The notes: a model not told the origin generated them from the sequence alone. A DNA stretch of 64,000 nucleotides from Candidatus Cohnella colombiensis (GCA_029203125.1 CP119317.1:558001-622000); one strand, 5' to 3'; positions 7,783 to 16,283 are shown, numbered from the stretch's first letter. Numbers and translations: made by a program.

Positions 7783-9363
7783 ATGACAATCGACAATAAG
7801 AACACGAGTAATACGGCCAAGCGCCGCATCCACATTTTTGACACGACACTTCGAGATGGTGAGCAAGCGCCAGGAGCTTCGATGAAGCCTGAACAAAAAA
7901 TTGTAATCGCCCGCCAGTTGGCGCGGCTAGGTGTAGACATCATTGAACCTGGATTCCCGATTTCGAGCCCAGGAGAGTTTCAAGCGATCGAGCAAATCTC
8001 ACGAGAACTGCAAGGAACAGAAATTTGTGGATTCGCTCGTTGTGTGAAGGCTGATATTGATGCTGCAGTTGCTGCTACTCAAGCTGCGGCTCGGCGCAGA
8101 TTGCATCTATTCATTTCTGCTTCGCAAATTCATCTTGATTTCCAGTTGCGTAAAACACAGGACCAAGTGATTGACATGGTTAGAAGCATGGTTGCGTATG
8201 GCAAACAATTCGTGGACCAGATGGAATTTTCGCCAATGGATGCATCACGGTCGAGCGAAGAGTTTCTGTTGCGTGTAGTGGAGGCAGCAATTGATGAAGG
8301 TGCGACCATTATTAATATTCCAGACACAATGGGATACGCGCTGCCTGAGGAATTTGGCCCGCTTTTCACGAGAGTACGTGAAGGTGTGCGGGGTGGCGAT
8401 AAAGTGATCTACAGTACGCATTGTCATAATGACCTGGGTCTTGCTGTTGCGAACAGTCTCGCTGCGATTCGGCATGGTGCGACTCAAGTGGAGGTTAGTG
8501 TCAATGGAGTTGGCGAACGCGCAGGCAACTGTGCGTTGGAGGAATTGGTGATGGCGCTTGAAACGCGCGGTGAATCGCTAGGTGTGGAAACGGGGATTGC
8601 AGTAGATCAAATTTATGAAACGTCCCGGATCGTCAGTCGCACGATGCATTTTCCAATTGCCTATAATAAACCGATTGTTGGACGCAACGCTTTCCAGCAT
8701 GAATCAGGCATTCATCAGGATGGGCTGCTGAAAAATCGTAATACCTATGAGATTATGGACCCTGAAGCAATGGGCATTCCGCGCAGTATGATCATCCTTG
8801 GTAAACATTCGGGAAGACATGCGATCAAGCATCGAGTTGCTGAGTTCGGTGTTGAGCTTTCTGAACATGAAATGGAGGCGCTGTATATTCGGTTCAAGGA
8901 AAAGGCAGATGAGTTGAAAATCGTTACAGACGACGTGATGCTTGAACTCGTGGGAGAAGCGACAGATGCCCATGTGCAGCCTTTTGCATTGGTGGATCTT
9001 CAAGTGCTCGCAGGCTCTCAGAAATCGCGGATTGCGTCTGTTACGATTCATCGTTCTGAGGATGGAAGTGAAAATACCTATACTGGATCAGGAGAAGGGC
9101 CTCTCGAAGCAGTGATTAATTGTATCCGTCAAGCGATGCCTGTCGATGCGGTGTTCGAGGATTTGGAATTACATTCGCTATCCACGGGTGAAGATGCCTC
9201 TGGCGAAGCGGTAGTATCGGTCATTAGTGGTGGCGAGAGATATCGAGGTACTGCGATTCATAAGGATATCATACTAGCTGCCGCCCGTGCATATGTATCG
9301 GCGTGTAATGGAGCAGTTATTGCTGGGCGAAATGCAGAAGCTCAGAGAGCGGAATTGGGGTGA
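7783..9363 (+). CDS. leuA: 2-isopropylmalate synthase
   Basis: A 526-residue enzyme that condenses acetyl-CoA with 2-oxoisovalerate, the first committed step of leucine synthesis. The N-terminal TIM barrel shows FDTTLRDGEQAPG (metal Asp and catalytic Arg), EPGFPISSPGE, THCHNDLGLA and the conserved VNGVGERAGNCALEE. HESGIHQDG begins the linker subdomain, and the C-terminal ~130 residues form the allosteric leucine-binding domain. The frame extends upstream to 7615 through the T-box, but the real start is ATG 7783, with GAGGAGG 7 bases ahead. The two leucine T-boxes regulate it. The remaining leu genes do not follow. Confidence 0.96.
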   Translation: MTIDNKNTSNTAKRRIHIFDTTLRDGEQAPGASMKPEQKIVIARQLARLGVDIIEPGFPISSPGEFQAIEQISRELQGTEICGFARCVKADIDAAVAATQAAARRRLHLFISASQIHLDFQLRKTQDQVIDMVRSMVAYGKQFVDQMEFSPMDASRSSEEFLLRVVEAAIDEGATIINIPDTMGYALPEEFGPLFTRVREGVRGGDKVIYSTHCHNDLGLAVANSLAAIRHGATQVEVSVNGVGERAGNCALEELVMALETRGESLGVETGIAVDQIYETSRIVSRTMHFPIAYNKPIVGRNAFQHESGIHQDGLLKNRNTYEIMDPEAMGIPRSMIILGKHSGRHAIKHRVAEFGVELSEHEMEALYIRFKEKADELKIVTDDVMLELVGEATDAHVQPFALVDLQVLAGSQKSRIASVTIHRSEDGSENTYTGSGEGPLEAVINCIRQAMPVDAVFEDLELHSLSTGEDASGEAVVSVISGGERYRGTAIHKDIILAAARAYVSACNGAVIAGRNAEAQRAELG

Positions 9364-9414
9364 GCCTATCGAGTTCGTTCATCTAATATTGCAGTTTATA
9401 TAGGTGTTTATTTA

Positions 9415-9442
9415 GGGTGTGGACAAAGTTGTTCACACCCTT
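9415..9442 (+). terminator. Probable leuA terminator
   Basis: GGGTGTG and CACACCC form a 7-bp stem around a 14-base loop, followed by TTTG. The T-run is short, so strength is uncertain. The left arm overlaps a DnaA-box-like sequence. Confidence 0.45.
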
Positions 9443-9675
9443 TGTGGATAATGTGGGTAACTTGGTGAAAGCCTTGGTAGAGTTGTGTTGTGAGTAGTAT
9501 GAAAATGGGATGAGTTTTTCACAGTTGATCTGTGGATATTGTGGATAATGTGGACAATTAAATGAAAAAGTATTGTGAATTGTGAAAAAATTGTCGGAAT
9601 ACGTTGGAGTTCAACGATTTGTGAATGTGGATAAGCATAATTTGGTTTTGGGGCGCGGTTGAGCAGTGTGGATAA
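9418..9675 (-). promoter_or_regulatory. Cluster of DnaA boxes
   Basis: TGTGGATAA (TTATCCACA on the minus strand, the exact consensus DnaA box) occurs at 9443-9451, 9540-9548, 9626-9634 and 9667-9675. One-mismatch forms occur at 9418-9426, 9452-9460, 9531-9539 and 9549-9557. All eight have the same orientation. Boxes at 9443 and 9452 abut, and 9531, 9540 and 9549 form three abutting 9-bp boxes. No dnaA or dnaN gene is near, so this is not the main origin. It resembles the intergenic DnaA-box clusters known from B. subtilis that bind DnaA away from oriC. Confidence 0.75.
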
Positions 9676-9734
9676 GGTTGTGTGTAACTTGGAAAAGGTG
9701 TGCGTAGTCTGGAACTGGTGAATGATGTACGCAG

Positions 9735-10047
9735 GAAAGTAGCTCCGTCGCATGTTGCAAGACCGCGAAACGGTCTTACATGCATGAAAGTAACCCCGAC
9801 GCATGGTGCAAAACCGCGAGATGGTCTTACACGCACGAAAGTAACTCCGTCGCATGTTGCAAGACCGCGAAACGGTCTTATACACACGAAAGTAACTCCG
9901 TCGCATGTTGCAAGAACGCGAAACGGTCTTATACACACGAAAGTAACTCCGTCGCATGTTGCAAGACCGCGAAACGGTCTTACATGCACAAAAGTAGCTT
10001 CGACGCATGTTGCAAGACCGTGAAACGGTCTTACATGCACGAAAGTA
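9735..10047. repeat. Tandem array of six 51-bp units, each with a hairpin
   Basis: Units begin with GAAAGTA at 9735, 9786, 9837, 9888, 9939 and 9990, with a partial seventh at 10041. Each holds the inverted repeat AAGACCG-CGAAA-CGGTCTT or a near version, plus CGTCGCATGTTGC ahead of it. Units 3 to 5 are almost identical; unit 2 is the most diverged. Because 51 is divisible by three, several frames stay open right through the array, but none has a ribosome-binding site and the implied proteins are 17-residue repeats of low credibility. No spacers are present, so this is not a CRISPR. Confidence 0.9.
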
Positions 10048-10168
10048 GTACCTAGTTAGTTTGATTAGGGTACATGCTCTGTGGAAGGGTATCATGTTAT
10101 TACGTGCGACGAGCGAACTGAGCGAGAGGGATACTGTGACATGGGGTTCAACTCATGAAACAAAAGCC

Positions 10169-10207
10169 AAAAAAAAGCCACCAAGACGAACAATCGTCCT
10201 GATGACT
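10169..10207 (-). terminator. Terminator of the ABC-F gene
   Basis: On the minus strand AGTCATCAGGACGA pairs with TCGTCTTGGTGGCT (14 bp with three G-U pairs) and is followed by eight T. Confidence 0.9.
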
Positions 10208-10216
10208 CCGCTGAAT

Positions 10217-12157
10217 TTATTCTTCCATTAATGCTTCCCAGGACGCATATGCTTCTTCAAGTGCAGCTTGCACTTTCTCGGTCTCAGCTTGTTTATCTCG
10301 CAGCAGCATATAGTCGCTGACAAGCTCTGGTGAAGTCATCTCCAGCTCTAGGCTCGCAATTTGTTGCTCCATTTGAGCAATATCGGCTTCAAGCTGCTCG
10401 CGCTTGCGTTGTTTTGCACGTTCTTCACGCTTTGCTTGCTTGTCGGCTTCATAATCGCTAACGGCAGCTTGCTCTTGCGTGCCTTGCCTATGAGAAGCGG
10501 ACTGTGTCGATTGTGCTTGCTTGGCGAGTTCCCATTCGAGCATTTCTTGTTTTTTTATGACCATCTCGTCATAATTGCCCAGGAAATGTTGTACACCATC
10601 AGGGTGGAGTTCGACAATGCGATCAGCGAGCCGATTCAAGAAATACCGGTCATGCGATACAAAAATGAGTGTGCCATCATATTCATCGAGAGCGGCTTCC
10701 AACACTTCACGGCTCATCAAGTCGAGGTGATTCGTAGGTTCATCTAGCAGAAGTACGTTCGCCTTACGCAACATGAGTTTGGATAATGCGACGCGAGCTT
10801 TCTCCCCACCGCTGAGCGAGCTTACTTTTTTACGTACGTCTTCTCCACTAAACAGGAAGTTGCCGAGCACAGTACGAATTTCTGCTTCGGGGAGCATCGG
10901 GTACGTGCTCCATAGCTCTTCAAGCACCGTATTCGCTGGATTGAGCTCTCGTTGCTCCTGATCGTAGTAGCCTAAAGACACACCTGCACCCCAATCCACT
11001 ACGCCTGAGCGTAGCTCGAGCTTTCCAATAAGTGCGCGCAACAACGTTGTTTTTCCGACCCCGTTAGGACCGAGCAGCGCTAAGCGCTCACCGCGCTTCA
11101 CTTCAAAGCTAACTCCGCGGAACAAAGAAGATAGCTCTACAACAGGTGCTGCAGATGCGTTAACGACTCGTAATACTTCCTTGCCACTGCGCCGCTCAGT
11201 TGTAAATGAAAAGCTTGCTTGCTTTAAAGAGCCCGGCTTCTCCAGTCGTTCAATTCTTTCGAGCGCATTTCGTCGACTTTGGGCACGCTTTGTAGTAGTT
11301 GCACGTACAAGATTTCGCTGAATAAAGTCCTCCATACGGGAAATCTCTTTGCGTTGTTGCTCGAAAAGCTTGAGCTGCTGATCGAATGCGGCAGTCTTAA
11401 GCTCCATAAACCGACTATAATTACCCGTGTAACGCGTCGCTTGATTACGTTCAATCTCTACAATAGAAGTAACAATCGCATCAAGGAAGAAACGGTCATG
11501 TGACACGATGACCATAGCACCCGCATAGCTACGTAGATAACCCTCTAGCCATGTGAGCGTATCAATATCGAGATGGTTTGTAGGTTCGTCAAGCAGCAAT
11601 AGATCAGGTTGAACAAGCAACAATCTCGCAAGTGCAAGTCGTGTACGCTGACCCCCACTCAGAGAGGCAACTTCTGTATCCGGTTCAAAATTGCCAAAGC
11701 CCATACCGTAAAGAACACTGCGTGTACGGTTATCCATTTCGTAGCCGCCTAGTTCACGAAACTTCTCACTGGCATCTGCGTATTGAGCAAGTAACGTTTC
11801 GTATCTTTCAGCATTTTCGAGTTCTGCAGGGTCAGCGATCCGCTCTTCCATATCGCGCAAACTACGTTCGTGATCTAACAATGGTCCATAAGCGGATGTC
11901 ATTTCTTCCATAATAGTACGATGACCTTGCAAACCACCATTTTGCGCTAAATATCCAATTTTTAATTCTCGTGGTTTTGACACTGAACCAGTATCTGCTC
12001 TGAGCTCGCCTGCAAGTACTTTCAAAAATGTCGATTTTCCCGCACCATTGACACCAACTAAGCCAATGCGATCACGTTCTTGAACTTGTAGTGAAATGCC
12101 TTCGAGCACAGGTGTTATTCCATAATGTTTTGTTATTCCAGATGCTTGTAATAGCAA
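10217..12157 (-). CDS. ABC-F family ATPase (YdiF-like)
   Basis: A 646-residue soluble protein with two ABC ATPase domains and no membrane segments. Domain 1 shows GVNGAGKSTF, LSGGQRTRLALARLL and LLLDEPTNHLD; domain 2 shows GPNGVGKTTL, LSGGEKARVALSKLML and LLLDEPTNHLD. Between them is a helical interdomain linker (about residues 235-310) that in this family contacts the ribosome. The C-terminus (about 540-646) is a charged coiled coil. ABC-F proteins act on translating ribosomes; some protect from antibiotics, but housekeeping members are more common, and its place beside tsaD/tat/gro matches B. subtilis ydiF. An ATG at 12181 exists, but GGAGGG lies 7 bases before the TTG at 12157, giving the usual start MLLQASGITKHYG. 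Confidence 0.9.
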   Translation of the reverse strand: MLLQASGITKHYGITPVLEGISLQVQERDRIGLVGVNGAGKSTFLKVLAGELRADTGSVSKPRELKIGYLAQNGGLQGHRTIMEEMTSAYGPLLDHERSLRDMEERIADPAELENAERYETLLAQYADASEKFRELGGYEMDNRTRSVLYGMGFGNFEPDTEVASLSGGQRTRLALARLLLVQPDLLLLDEPTNHLDIDTLTWLEGYLRSYAGAMVIVSHDRFFLDAIVTSIVEIERNQATRYTGNYSRFMELKTAAFDQQLKLFEQQRKEISRMEDFIQRNLVRATTTKRAQSRRNALERIERLEKPGSLKQASFSFTTERRSGKEVLRVVNASAAPVVELSSLFRGVSFEVKRGERLALLGPNGVGKTTLLRALIGKLELRSGVVDWGAGVSLGYYDQEQRELNPANTVLEELWSTYPMLPEAEIRTVLGNFLFSGEDVRKKVSSLSGGEKARVALSKLMLRKANVLLLDEPTNHLDLMSREVLEAALDEYDGTLIFVSHDRYFLNRLADRIVELHPDGVQHFLGNYDEMVIKKQEMLEWELAKQAQSTQSASHRQGTQEQAAVSDYEADKQAKREERAKQRKREQLEADIAQMEQQIASLELEMTSPELVSDYMLLRDKQAETEKVQAALEEAYASWEALMEE

Positions 12158-12308
12158 GAGGATTCCCTCCGAATCTTTCATTTATCCTAATTATCCTAGT
12201 GTATCGCAAATTGCATGTAACGTCCAAGTAAGCCTGATTTGGAGAAAAAAGTGGAAAATGGTATGATAGAACTATGTTTTTATTGCGATTTTGAGGTGGT
12301 TATTGTTC

Positions 12309-12944
12309 TTGGGTCAATTAGCGGATTCACCCAATAAATTAGAGTGGCGCCGCATCATGAAACAAGCTCGAGACGAACTTGATGTTACAACACGGACAAA
12401 CCAATCGAAGATACTTTGCGAAAAGGTGGAGTATGAGCTACTTGCTCCTTTAAGAGAGCAATTACGCCGACCACTTACAGTATGTATCTATGCTGCTTTT
12501 CGATCAGAGGCCGATCCTTCAGCGATTCTCTCACGTAGCCTAGTTTCTGGTGATCGATGTTTAGCACCGCGAGTTGTCCATAATGAAGCTGAGATGGAGC
12601 TCAGAGTTGTAACAGCAGTGTCACCATGGTCGAGAGGTCGATGGAGTGTTCCTGAACCAGATCCGATGCATACAGAGCTTTGGGATTTGGCGCAACCGAT
12701 CGATGTAGTGCTCGTTCCAGGGCTTGCCTTCAACGTACGTGGAGAACGTCTCGGATATGGCGGAGGGTATTATGACCGCTTATATGAGAAATTGCATCAG
12801 GTCAGTCAGCATCCTAGTTTATGGATCGGTTTCGGTTATTCAAACCAATTTATTGGTCAAAGATTGCCGACAGAAACTCATGATCTGAAGTTAGATGGTG
12901 TAGTCACCGATCAACAGTTTTGTTGGACAACGAAGACGGAGTAG
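12309..12944 (+). CDS. 5-formyltetrahydrofolate cyclo-ligase
   Basis: A 211-residue enzyme that converts 5-formyl-THF to 5,10-methenyl-THF with ATP, returning folinic acid to the one-carbon pool. The signature GYGGGYYDRL (about residues 150-160) is the ATP/substrate loop, and an N-terminal basic stretch (KLEWRRIMKQAR) is typical. The upstream TTG at 12291 lacks a proper Shine-Dalgarno; GAGGTGG at 12293-12299 suits the TTG at 12309. The B. subtilis homologue is yqgN. The gene ends 32 bases before the moaB-like start, so the two may be cotranscribed. Confidence 0.88.
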   Translation: MGQLADSPNKLEWRRIMKQARDELDVTTRTNQSKILCEKVEYELLAPLREQLRRPLTVCIYAAFRSEADPSAILSRSLVSGDRCLAPRVVHNEAEMELRVVTAVSPWSRGRWSVPEPDPMHTELWDLAQPIDVVLVPGLAFNVRGERLGYGGGYYDRLYEKLHQVSQHPSLWIGFGYSNQFIGQRLPTETHDLKLDGVVTDQQFCWTTKTE

Positions 12945-12976
12945 TCGGATCAACTCATGGGATGGAGGGGTTCAGA

Positions 12977-13468
12977 ATGCGTTGGAAAGTTGCTTTACTT
13001 ACAGCTAGTGATAAAGGTTCACGAGGTGAACGTGAGGATACTTCCGCACAAGTCATCCGTGAGCTTATCGATGAAGAGCTCGGTGGAGAAATTGTAGATT
13101 ATCGCGTTGTTCCCGATGATCAGGATGAAATTCGTGCTGCTCTTATAGAGATGGTTGATTATTATCAAGCAGATCTCGTTTTAACTACTGGAGGCATCGG
13201 ACTGGGCTTACGTGATGTAACACCCGAAGCGACGATGATGATTGCCGACCGGAATGTTCCGGGGATGGCAGAAGTGATGCGTGCAGCGGTATCCAAGGAT
13301 TCTGCTTCGGGTATGTTATTTCGAGGGGTATGCGTCATTCGAAACCGGACATTAATCGTCAATTTGCCTGGAGAGCCAAAGGGCGTCCATGAGCAATTGA
13401 TGGCAATAATGAACGTATTGCCAGAAGCATTGCTGCAAGTCAAAGGGTTGCGTAAAGACGAACAGTAA
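12977..13468 (+). CDS. Molybdenum cofactor biosynthesis protein, MoaB/Mog family
   Basis: A 163-residue MogA/MoaB-type protein that binds or adenylylates molybdopterin. Family motifs are VALLTASDKGSRGERED at the N-terminus, TTGGIGLGLRDVTPEA in the middle and LIVNLPGEPKGV near the C-terminus. The frame is open from a TTG at 12920, but GGAGGGG six bases before ATG 12977 fixes the start. It lies between the folate gene and tatA, the area where B. subtilis has moaC (ydiG). Its proximity to the Tat system, which exports cofactor-bearing enzymes, fits. Confidence 0.88.
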   Translation: MRWKVALLTASDKGSRGEREDTSAQVIRELIDEELGGEIVDYRVVPDDQDEIRAALIEMVDYYQADLVLTTGGIGLGLRDVTPEATMMIADRNVPGMAEVMRAAVSKDSASGMLFRGVCVIRNRTLIVNLPGEPKGVHEQLMAIMNVLPEALLQVKGLRKDEQ

Positions 13469-13505
13469 TGAACTTCGAATGTTCGACATATAATTGTCAT
13501 GAATA

Positions 13506-13534
13506 TTCACTATTTACTGAAGTTGCGGTATGAT
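13506..13534 (+). promoter_or_regulatory. Promoter of tatA-tatC
   Basis: TTCACT (13506-13511), a 17-base spacer and TATGAT (13529-13534) form a good sigma-A promoter about 115 bases ahead of tatA. Confidence 0.55.
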
Positions 13535-13649
13535 ATGATACGTGTAAAAGATAGGCATTTAATATCGTCGAGACTGCATGATGTTGATGTTCTCGTTGTT
13601 GAAATAGGAATAATTTGATGATATTCAAGTCAGATCGGAGGAATGACAG

Positions 13650-13880
13650 ATGTCTGGTATAGGTCCAACGGGGGTTATTTTGCTCGTACTCGTTGCATTG
13701 TTATTGTTTGGTCCGAATAAGCTGCCTGAATTAGGACGAGCTTTTGGTCGTACGCTGCGTGAATTTAAGAAAGGTGCGAACGATTTAATGGACGATTCGA
13801 AGGAACGTAATGCGAGTCGAGTGGATGTATCTTCAGAGCAGAAGGATTTAACGAAGGAAGAAAGACGTCTTCCAGAGTAA
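13650..13880 (+). CDS. tatA: Sec-independent protein translocase TatA
   Basis: A 76-residue protein with the TatA plan: a short N-terminal transmembrane helix (residues 6-21), the hinge FGPNKLPELGRAFG, an amphipathic helix and a charged tail. It forms the membrane-weakening oligomer that lets folded twin-arginine proteins cross the membrane with TatC. GGAGG lies ahead of the ATG. It corresponds to tatAy in the B. subtilis ydiI-ydiJ position. A hairpin separates it from tatC. Confidence 0.95.
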   Translation: MSGIGPTGVILLVLVALLLFGPNKLPELGRAFGRTLREFKKGANDLMDDSKERNASRVDVSSEQKDLTKEERRLPE

Positions 13881-13911
13881 GTGGAACGGAGTTACAACAA
13901 CACAAACAGGG

Positions 13912-13951
13912 GCTGACTCTAGCGCAGTGTAAATATTGCGCTTAAGTCAGC
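13912..13951 (+). promoter_or_regulatory. Hairpin between tatA and tatC
   Basis: GCTGAC-TCT-AGCGCA pairs with TGCGCT-TAA-GTCAGC, two 6-bp stems around a symmetric internal loop. The tail is CTTCCTTGTT and not a T-run, so it is more likely a partial terminator or an RNA stability element setting the TatA:TatC ratio. Confidence 0.5.
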
Positions 13952-13979
13952 TTCCTTGTTGCATGGAGGATCGCACGGG

Positions 13980-14732
13980 ATGAAACACGCGACTGAGGGG
14001 CAAGCGGAAACTCCGATGCCTGTGATGGAGCATTTGGGAGAGCTGCGCAAGCGACTAATCTACTGCCTGATCGTACTTGTTCTCGGACTGGTGGGTGGTC
14101 TATTTGGGGCACAACCCTTATTCGATTATCTAGTTGCGGCGGCTCCAGTGGAAAATCTAGGGCTACACGTATTTTCGCCTTGGGATGCGATTGGTCTATA
14201 TGTGAAGTTTGCATTCATCATTTCACTCATTGCTGCGATTCCTTTTACGCTGTTTCAACTATGGGCTTTCGTACGTCCTGCTTTAGGGGTTAAAGAACAG
14301 AGAGCGACACTACGATATATTCCTGGTGCATTATTGATGTTCCTAGTTGGAGTTGCATTTGGCTATTTCATTGTCTTTCCGATGGCGTACATCTTCACAG
14401 AAAGTGTAACGGCGAGTATGGGATTAAGTGAAACCTATGGCGTAACTCAATATTTTTCGTTTTTATTCAATATCGTCGTTCCAATCTCATTGTTATTTGA
14501 GCTACCGCTGTTGATTTTATTCTTAACACGAATCGGAATTTTAAATCCCTTCATGCTGCAGAAGATGCGGAAGGTAGCTTGGTTTCTGCTTATTTTGATA
14601 GGAGTCATGATTACACCACCGGATGTGATCTCAGATTTGTTGGTTGCGATCCCGCTTGTAGTGCTGTATGAAATTAGTGTTTTATTGTCCAAGATTGCCT
14701 ATCGGAAACGATTGGCCGCACGTGAAAAATAA
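13980..14732 (+). CDS. tatC: Sec-independent protein translocase TatC
   Basis: A 250-residue six-helix membrane protein, the receptor for twin-arginine signal peptides. The conserved N-terminal MEHLGELRKRL and the periplasmic-side segment FRP-like VRPALGVKEQRA are present, followed by four more hydrophobic helices. The start at ATG 13980 is supported by GGAGGA nine bases ahead; an upstream TTG (13956) is less likely. Together with tatA it forms a minimal two-component TatAC system as in B. subtilis. Confidence 0.94.
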   Translation: MKHATEGQAETPMPVMEHLGELRKRLIYCLIVLVLGLVGGLFGAQPLFDYLVAAAPVENLGLHVFSPWDAIGLYVKFAFIISLIAAIPFTLFQLWAFVRPALGVKEQRATLRYIPGALLMFLVGVAFGYFIVFPMAYIFTESVTASMGLSETYGVTQYFSFLFNIVVPISLLFELPLLILFLTRIGILNPFMLQKMRKVAWFLLILIGVMITPPDVISDLLVAIPLVVLYEISVLLSKIAYRKRLAAREK

Positions 14733-14848
14733 ATGGAATAAATTTCAACACTGTTCATCAAATTTCGATAGTCCAAACTCCCTAAATGTGATACACTCTC
14801 TTAAGAAAGTGCTTACATTGGAATTAACCATTCGGGGGGGAATTACAT

Positions 14849-16120
14849 ATGGGTAACATGTCACTCAGTCGCAAGCTAACAATGGGTTATCTAGTAGTGA
14901 TTGGCTTAATGCTTGTCGGTATTATTTTGTTATTAGCGAATATAAGCTTCTCGGACAATGCGACGTTACTGACGGTTGTTATTCTACTGTTTGTTGCGAT
15001 GGCAGCACTTGTCGGTTGGGGCTTAAAGTGGATTAACGAACAACTTACGAGCTCCATTGGCGGTGTAACTGCAACGCTACGCAACATCGCATCATCGGGT
15101 GGGGATTTAACTCGTCGTATTCAAGTGAACTCTCAGGATGAACTCGGTGATTTGGCAAACTCTGCGAATATGATGTTAGATGGATTGCAAAAAATGATGA
15201 AAGAAATTCGTGAAAGTACAGCAGAGCTTGCGGCTGCAGCGCTTCAACTTCAGCAAGGGACTTTGGAGAATGCGCGTGTAAGCAGTGAAGTGTCTAAGGC
15301 AGTTGAAAAAGTTGCTGCAGGATCTGAAACACAAGTGTCGCAGTCTGAGCAAATCTCAGCTGTAATGAAAGAGACGCTTGGTGGTTTGAATCAAATTGCT
15401 GCAACAACAACAGGCGTATCGGATGCTGCACAAACAACTGTGAGCAATGCAGAAGCAGGATCACAGCTCTTGAATACGACTTCTGCGGAAATCGCAGAGG
15501 TAGAGGCCGCATTTAAGTCACTTCAAGAGATTGTACGTGGACTCAATCAGAAGTCTAAGCAAGTTCGTGAAGTAACGGGATATATTTCTGAAATTGCGAA
15601 TCAAACGAATCTTCTCGCTTTGAATGCAGCGATTGAGGCAGCACGTGCAGGTGAACACGGTCGTGGCTTTGCGGTTGTTGCAGATGAAATTCGCAAGCTT
15701 GCGGATCAATCACAACAATCTGCAGTTCAGATCGGAGATACGATCGGCAAGATGTCCGGTGACATTGGACAAGTCGTCGTTATGTTCGAGCAAAGTGCGA
15801 GTCAAGTTTTCTCAGCGGTAAGCGGGATGCGTAACGCTGAAGAAACTTTCCGTAATATTGTCGGAAAAGTAAGTCGTTTAAGTGGCGATATCGTTGATGT
15901 AGCCGCTTCTGTCCAACAGATGTCTGCGGGTAGCACTTCGGTTGTTCAGTCGATTCAAGATATTACTCGGATAACTGAAGAAACAGCTTCGTTCACTGAG
16001 CAAGTATCCGCAATGACCGAGCAACAATTGTCTTCCACGGAGGAGATGGCACGCACGGCTGAAAACTTGAGTTCGATGGCATCGAAATTGAAGGGATTAG
16101 TCGGTAATTTCAAAACCTAG
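14849..16120 (+). CDS. Methyl-accepting chemotaxis protein without a ligand-binding domain
   Basis: A 423-residue chemoreceptor. Two hydrophobic helices (about residues 10-30 and 37-58) are joined by only about 7 residues, so there is essentially no extracellular sensor. A HAMP domain follows (residues 60-115), then a long coiled coil with the signalling tip ISEIANQTNLLALNAAIEAARAGEHGRGFAVVADEIRKLA (quoted here in two halves: ISEIANQTNLLALNAAIEAA and RAGEHGRGFAVVADEIRKLA). It should control CheA through the tip. With no sensor it may read membrane state, energy or a partner protein. GGGGGG is placed 10 bases ahead of the ATG. The gene sits between tatC and groES and ends in its own terminator. 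Confidence 0.92.
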   Translation: MGNMSLSRKLTMGYLVVIGLMLVGIILLLANISFSDNATLLTVVILLFVAMAALVGWGLKWINEQLTSSIGGVTATLRNIASSGGDLTRRIQVNSQDELGDLANSANMMLDGLQKMMKEIRESTAELAAAALQLQQGTLENARVSSEVSKAVEKVAAGSETQVSQSEQISAVMKETLGGLNQIAATTTGVSDAAQTTVSNAEAGSQLLNTTSAEIAEVEAAFKSLQEIVRGLNQKSKQVREVTGYISEIANQTNLLALNAAIEAARAGEHGRGFAVVADEIRKLADQSQQSAVQIGDTIGKMSGDIGQVVVMFEQSASQVFSAVSGMRNAEETFRNIVGKVSRLSGDIVDVAASVQQMSAGSTSVVQSIQDITRITEETASFTEQVSAMTEQQLSSTEEMARTAENLSSMASKLKGLVGNFKT

Positions 16121-16147
16121 TCTAATATCAGTAAACATTTATTTGAA

Positions 16148-16190
16148 AAATAACGAGTCCACGGTTGTCGCGGGCTCGTTATTATTTTTT
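16148..16190 (+). terminator. Terminator of the chemoreceptor gene
   Basis: AATAACGAG and CTCGTTATT flank a GC-rich loop region and are followed by ATTTTTT. Confidence 0.85.
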
Positions 16191-16215
16191 TGTGATCGAT
16201 TTCAACGAAAAGGAC

Positions 16216-16244
16216 TTGAAAACAATCGCTAAAATCAGTATCAT
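16216..16244 (+). promoter_or_regulatory. groESL promoter
   Basis: TTGAAA (16216-16221), a 17-base spacer and TATCAT (16239-16244) form a sigma-A promoter just upstream of CIRCE, the usual arrangement for HrcA-controlled chaperone operons. Confidence 0.75.
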
Positions 16245-16256
16245 AGAAAATGGTTA

Positions 16257-16283
16257 TTAGCACTTGTTGTAATCGAGTGCTAA
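16257..16283 (+). promoter_or_regulatory. CIRCE operator (HrcA binding site)
   Basis: TTAGCACTT, nine bases, GAGTGCTAA. This is the CIRCE inverted repeat TTAGCACTC-N9-GAGTGCTAA with one change at the last base of the left arm. HrcA should repress groES-groEL here until heat shock. Confidence 0.95.

Noticed and set aside
9418..9675. Chromosomal or plasmid replication origin
   Set aside because: No dnaA, dnaN or rep gene and no clear AT-rich unwinding region with DnaA-trio repeats were seen; the surrounding genes are ordinary chromosomal ones.
9735..10047. CRISPR array
   Set aside because: The repeats are contiguous without unique spacers, and no cas genes are present in the window.
9433..10095. 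Long open frames (107-220 codons, both strands) over the 51-bp repeat array
   Set aside because: The unit length is divisible by three, so several frames stay open by arithmetic. They encode 17-residue repeats, lack Shine-Dalgarno sites and contradict each other.
12160..12181. ATG 12181 as the start of the ABC-F protein
   Set aside because: The GGAGGG site lies downstream of this ATG and is spaced for the TTG at 12157; the extra eight residues are not family-like.
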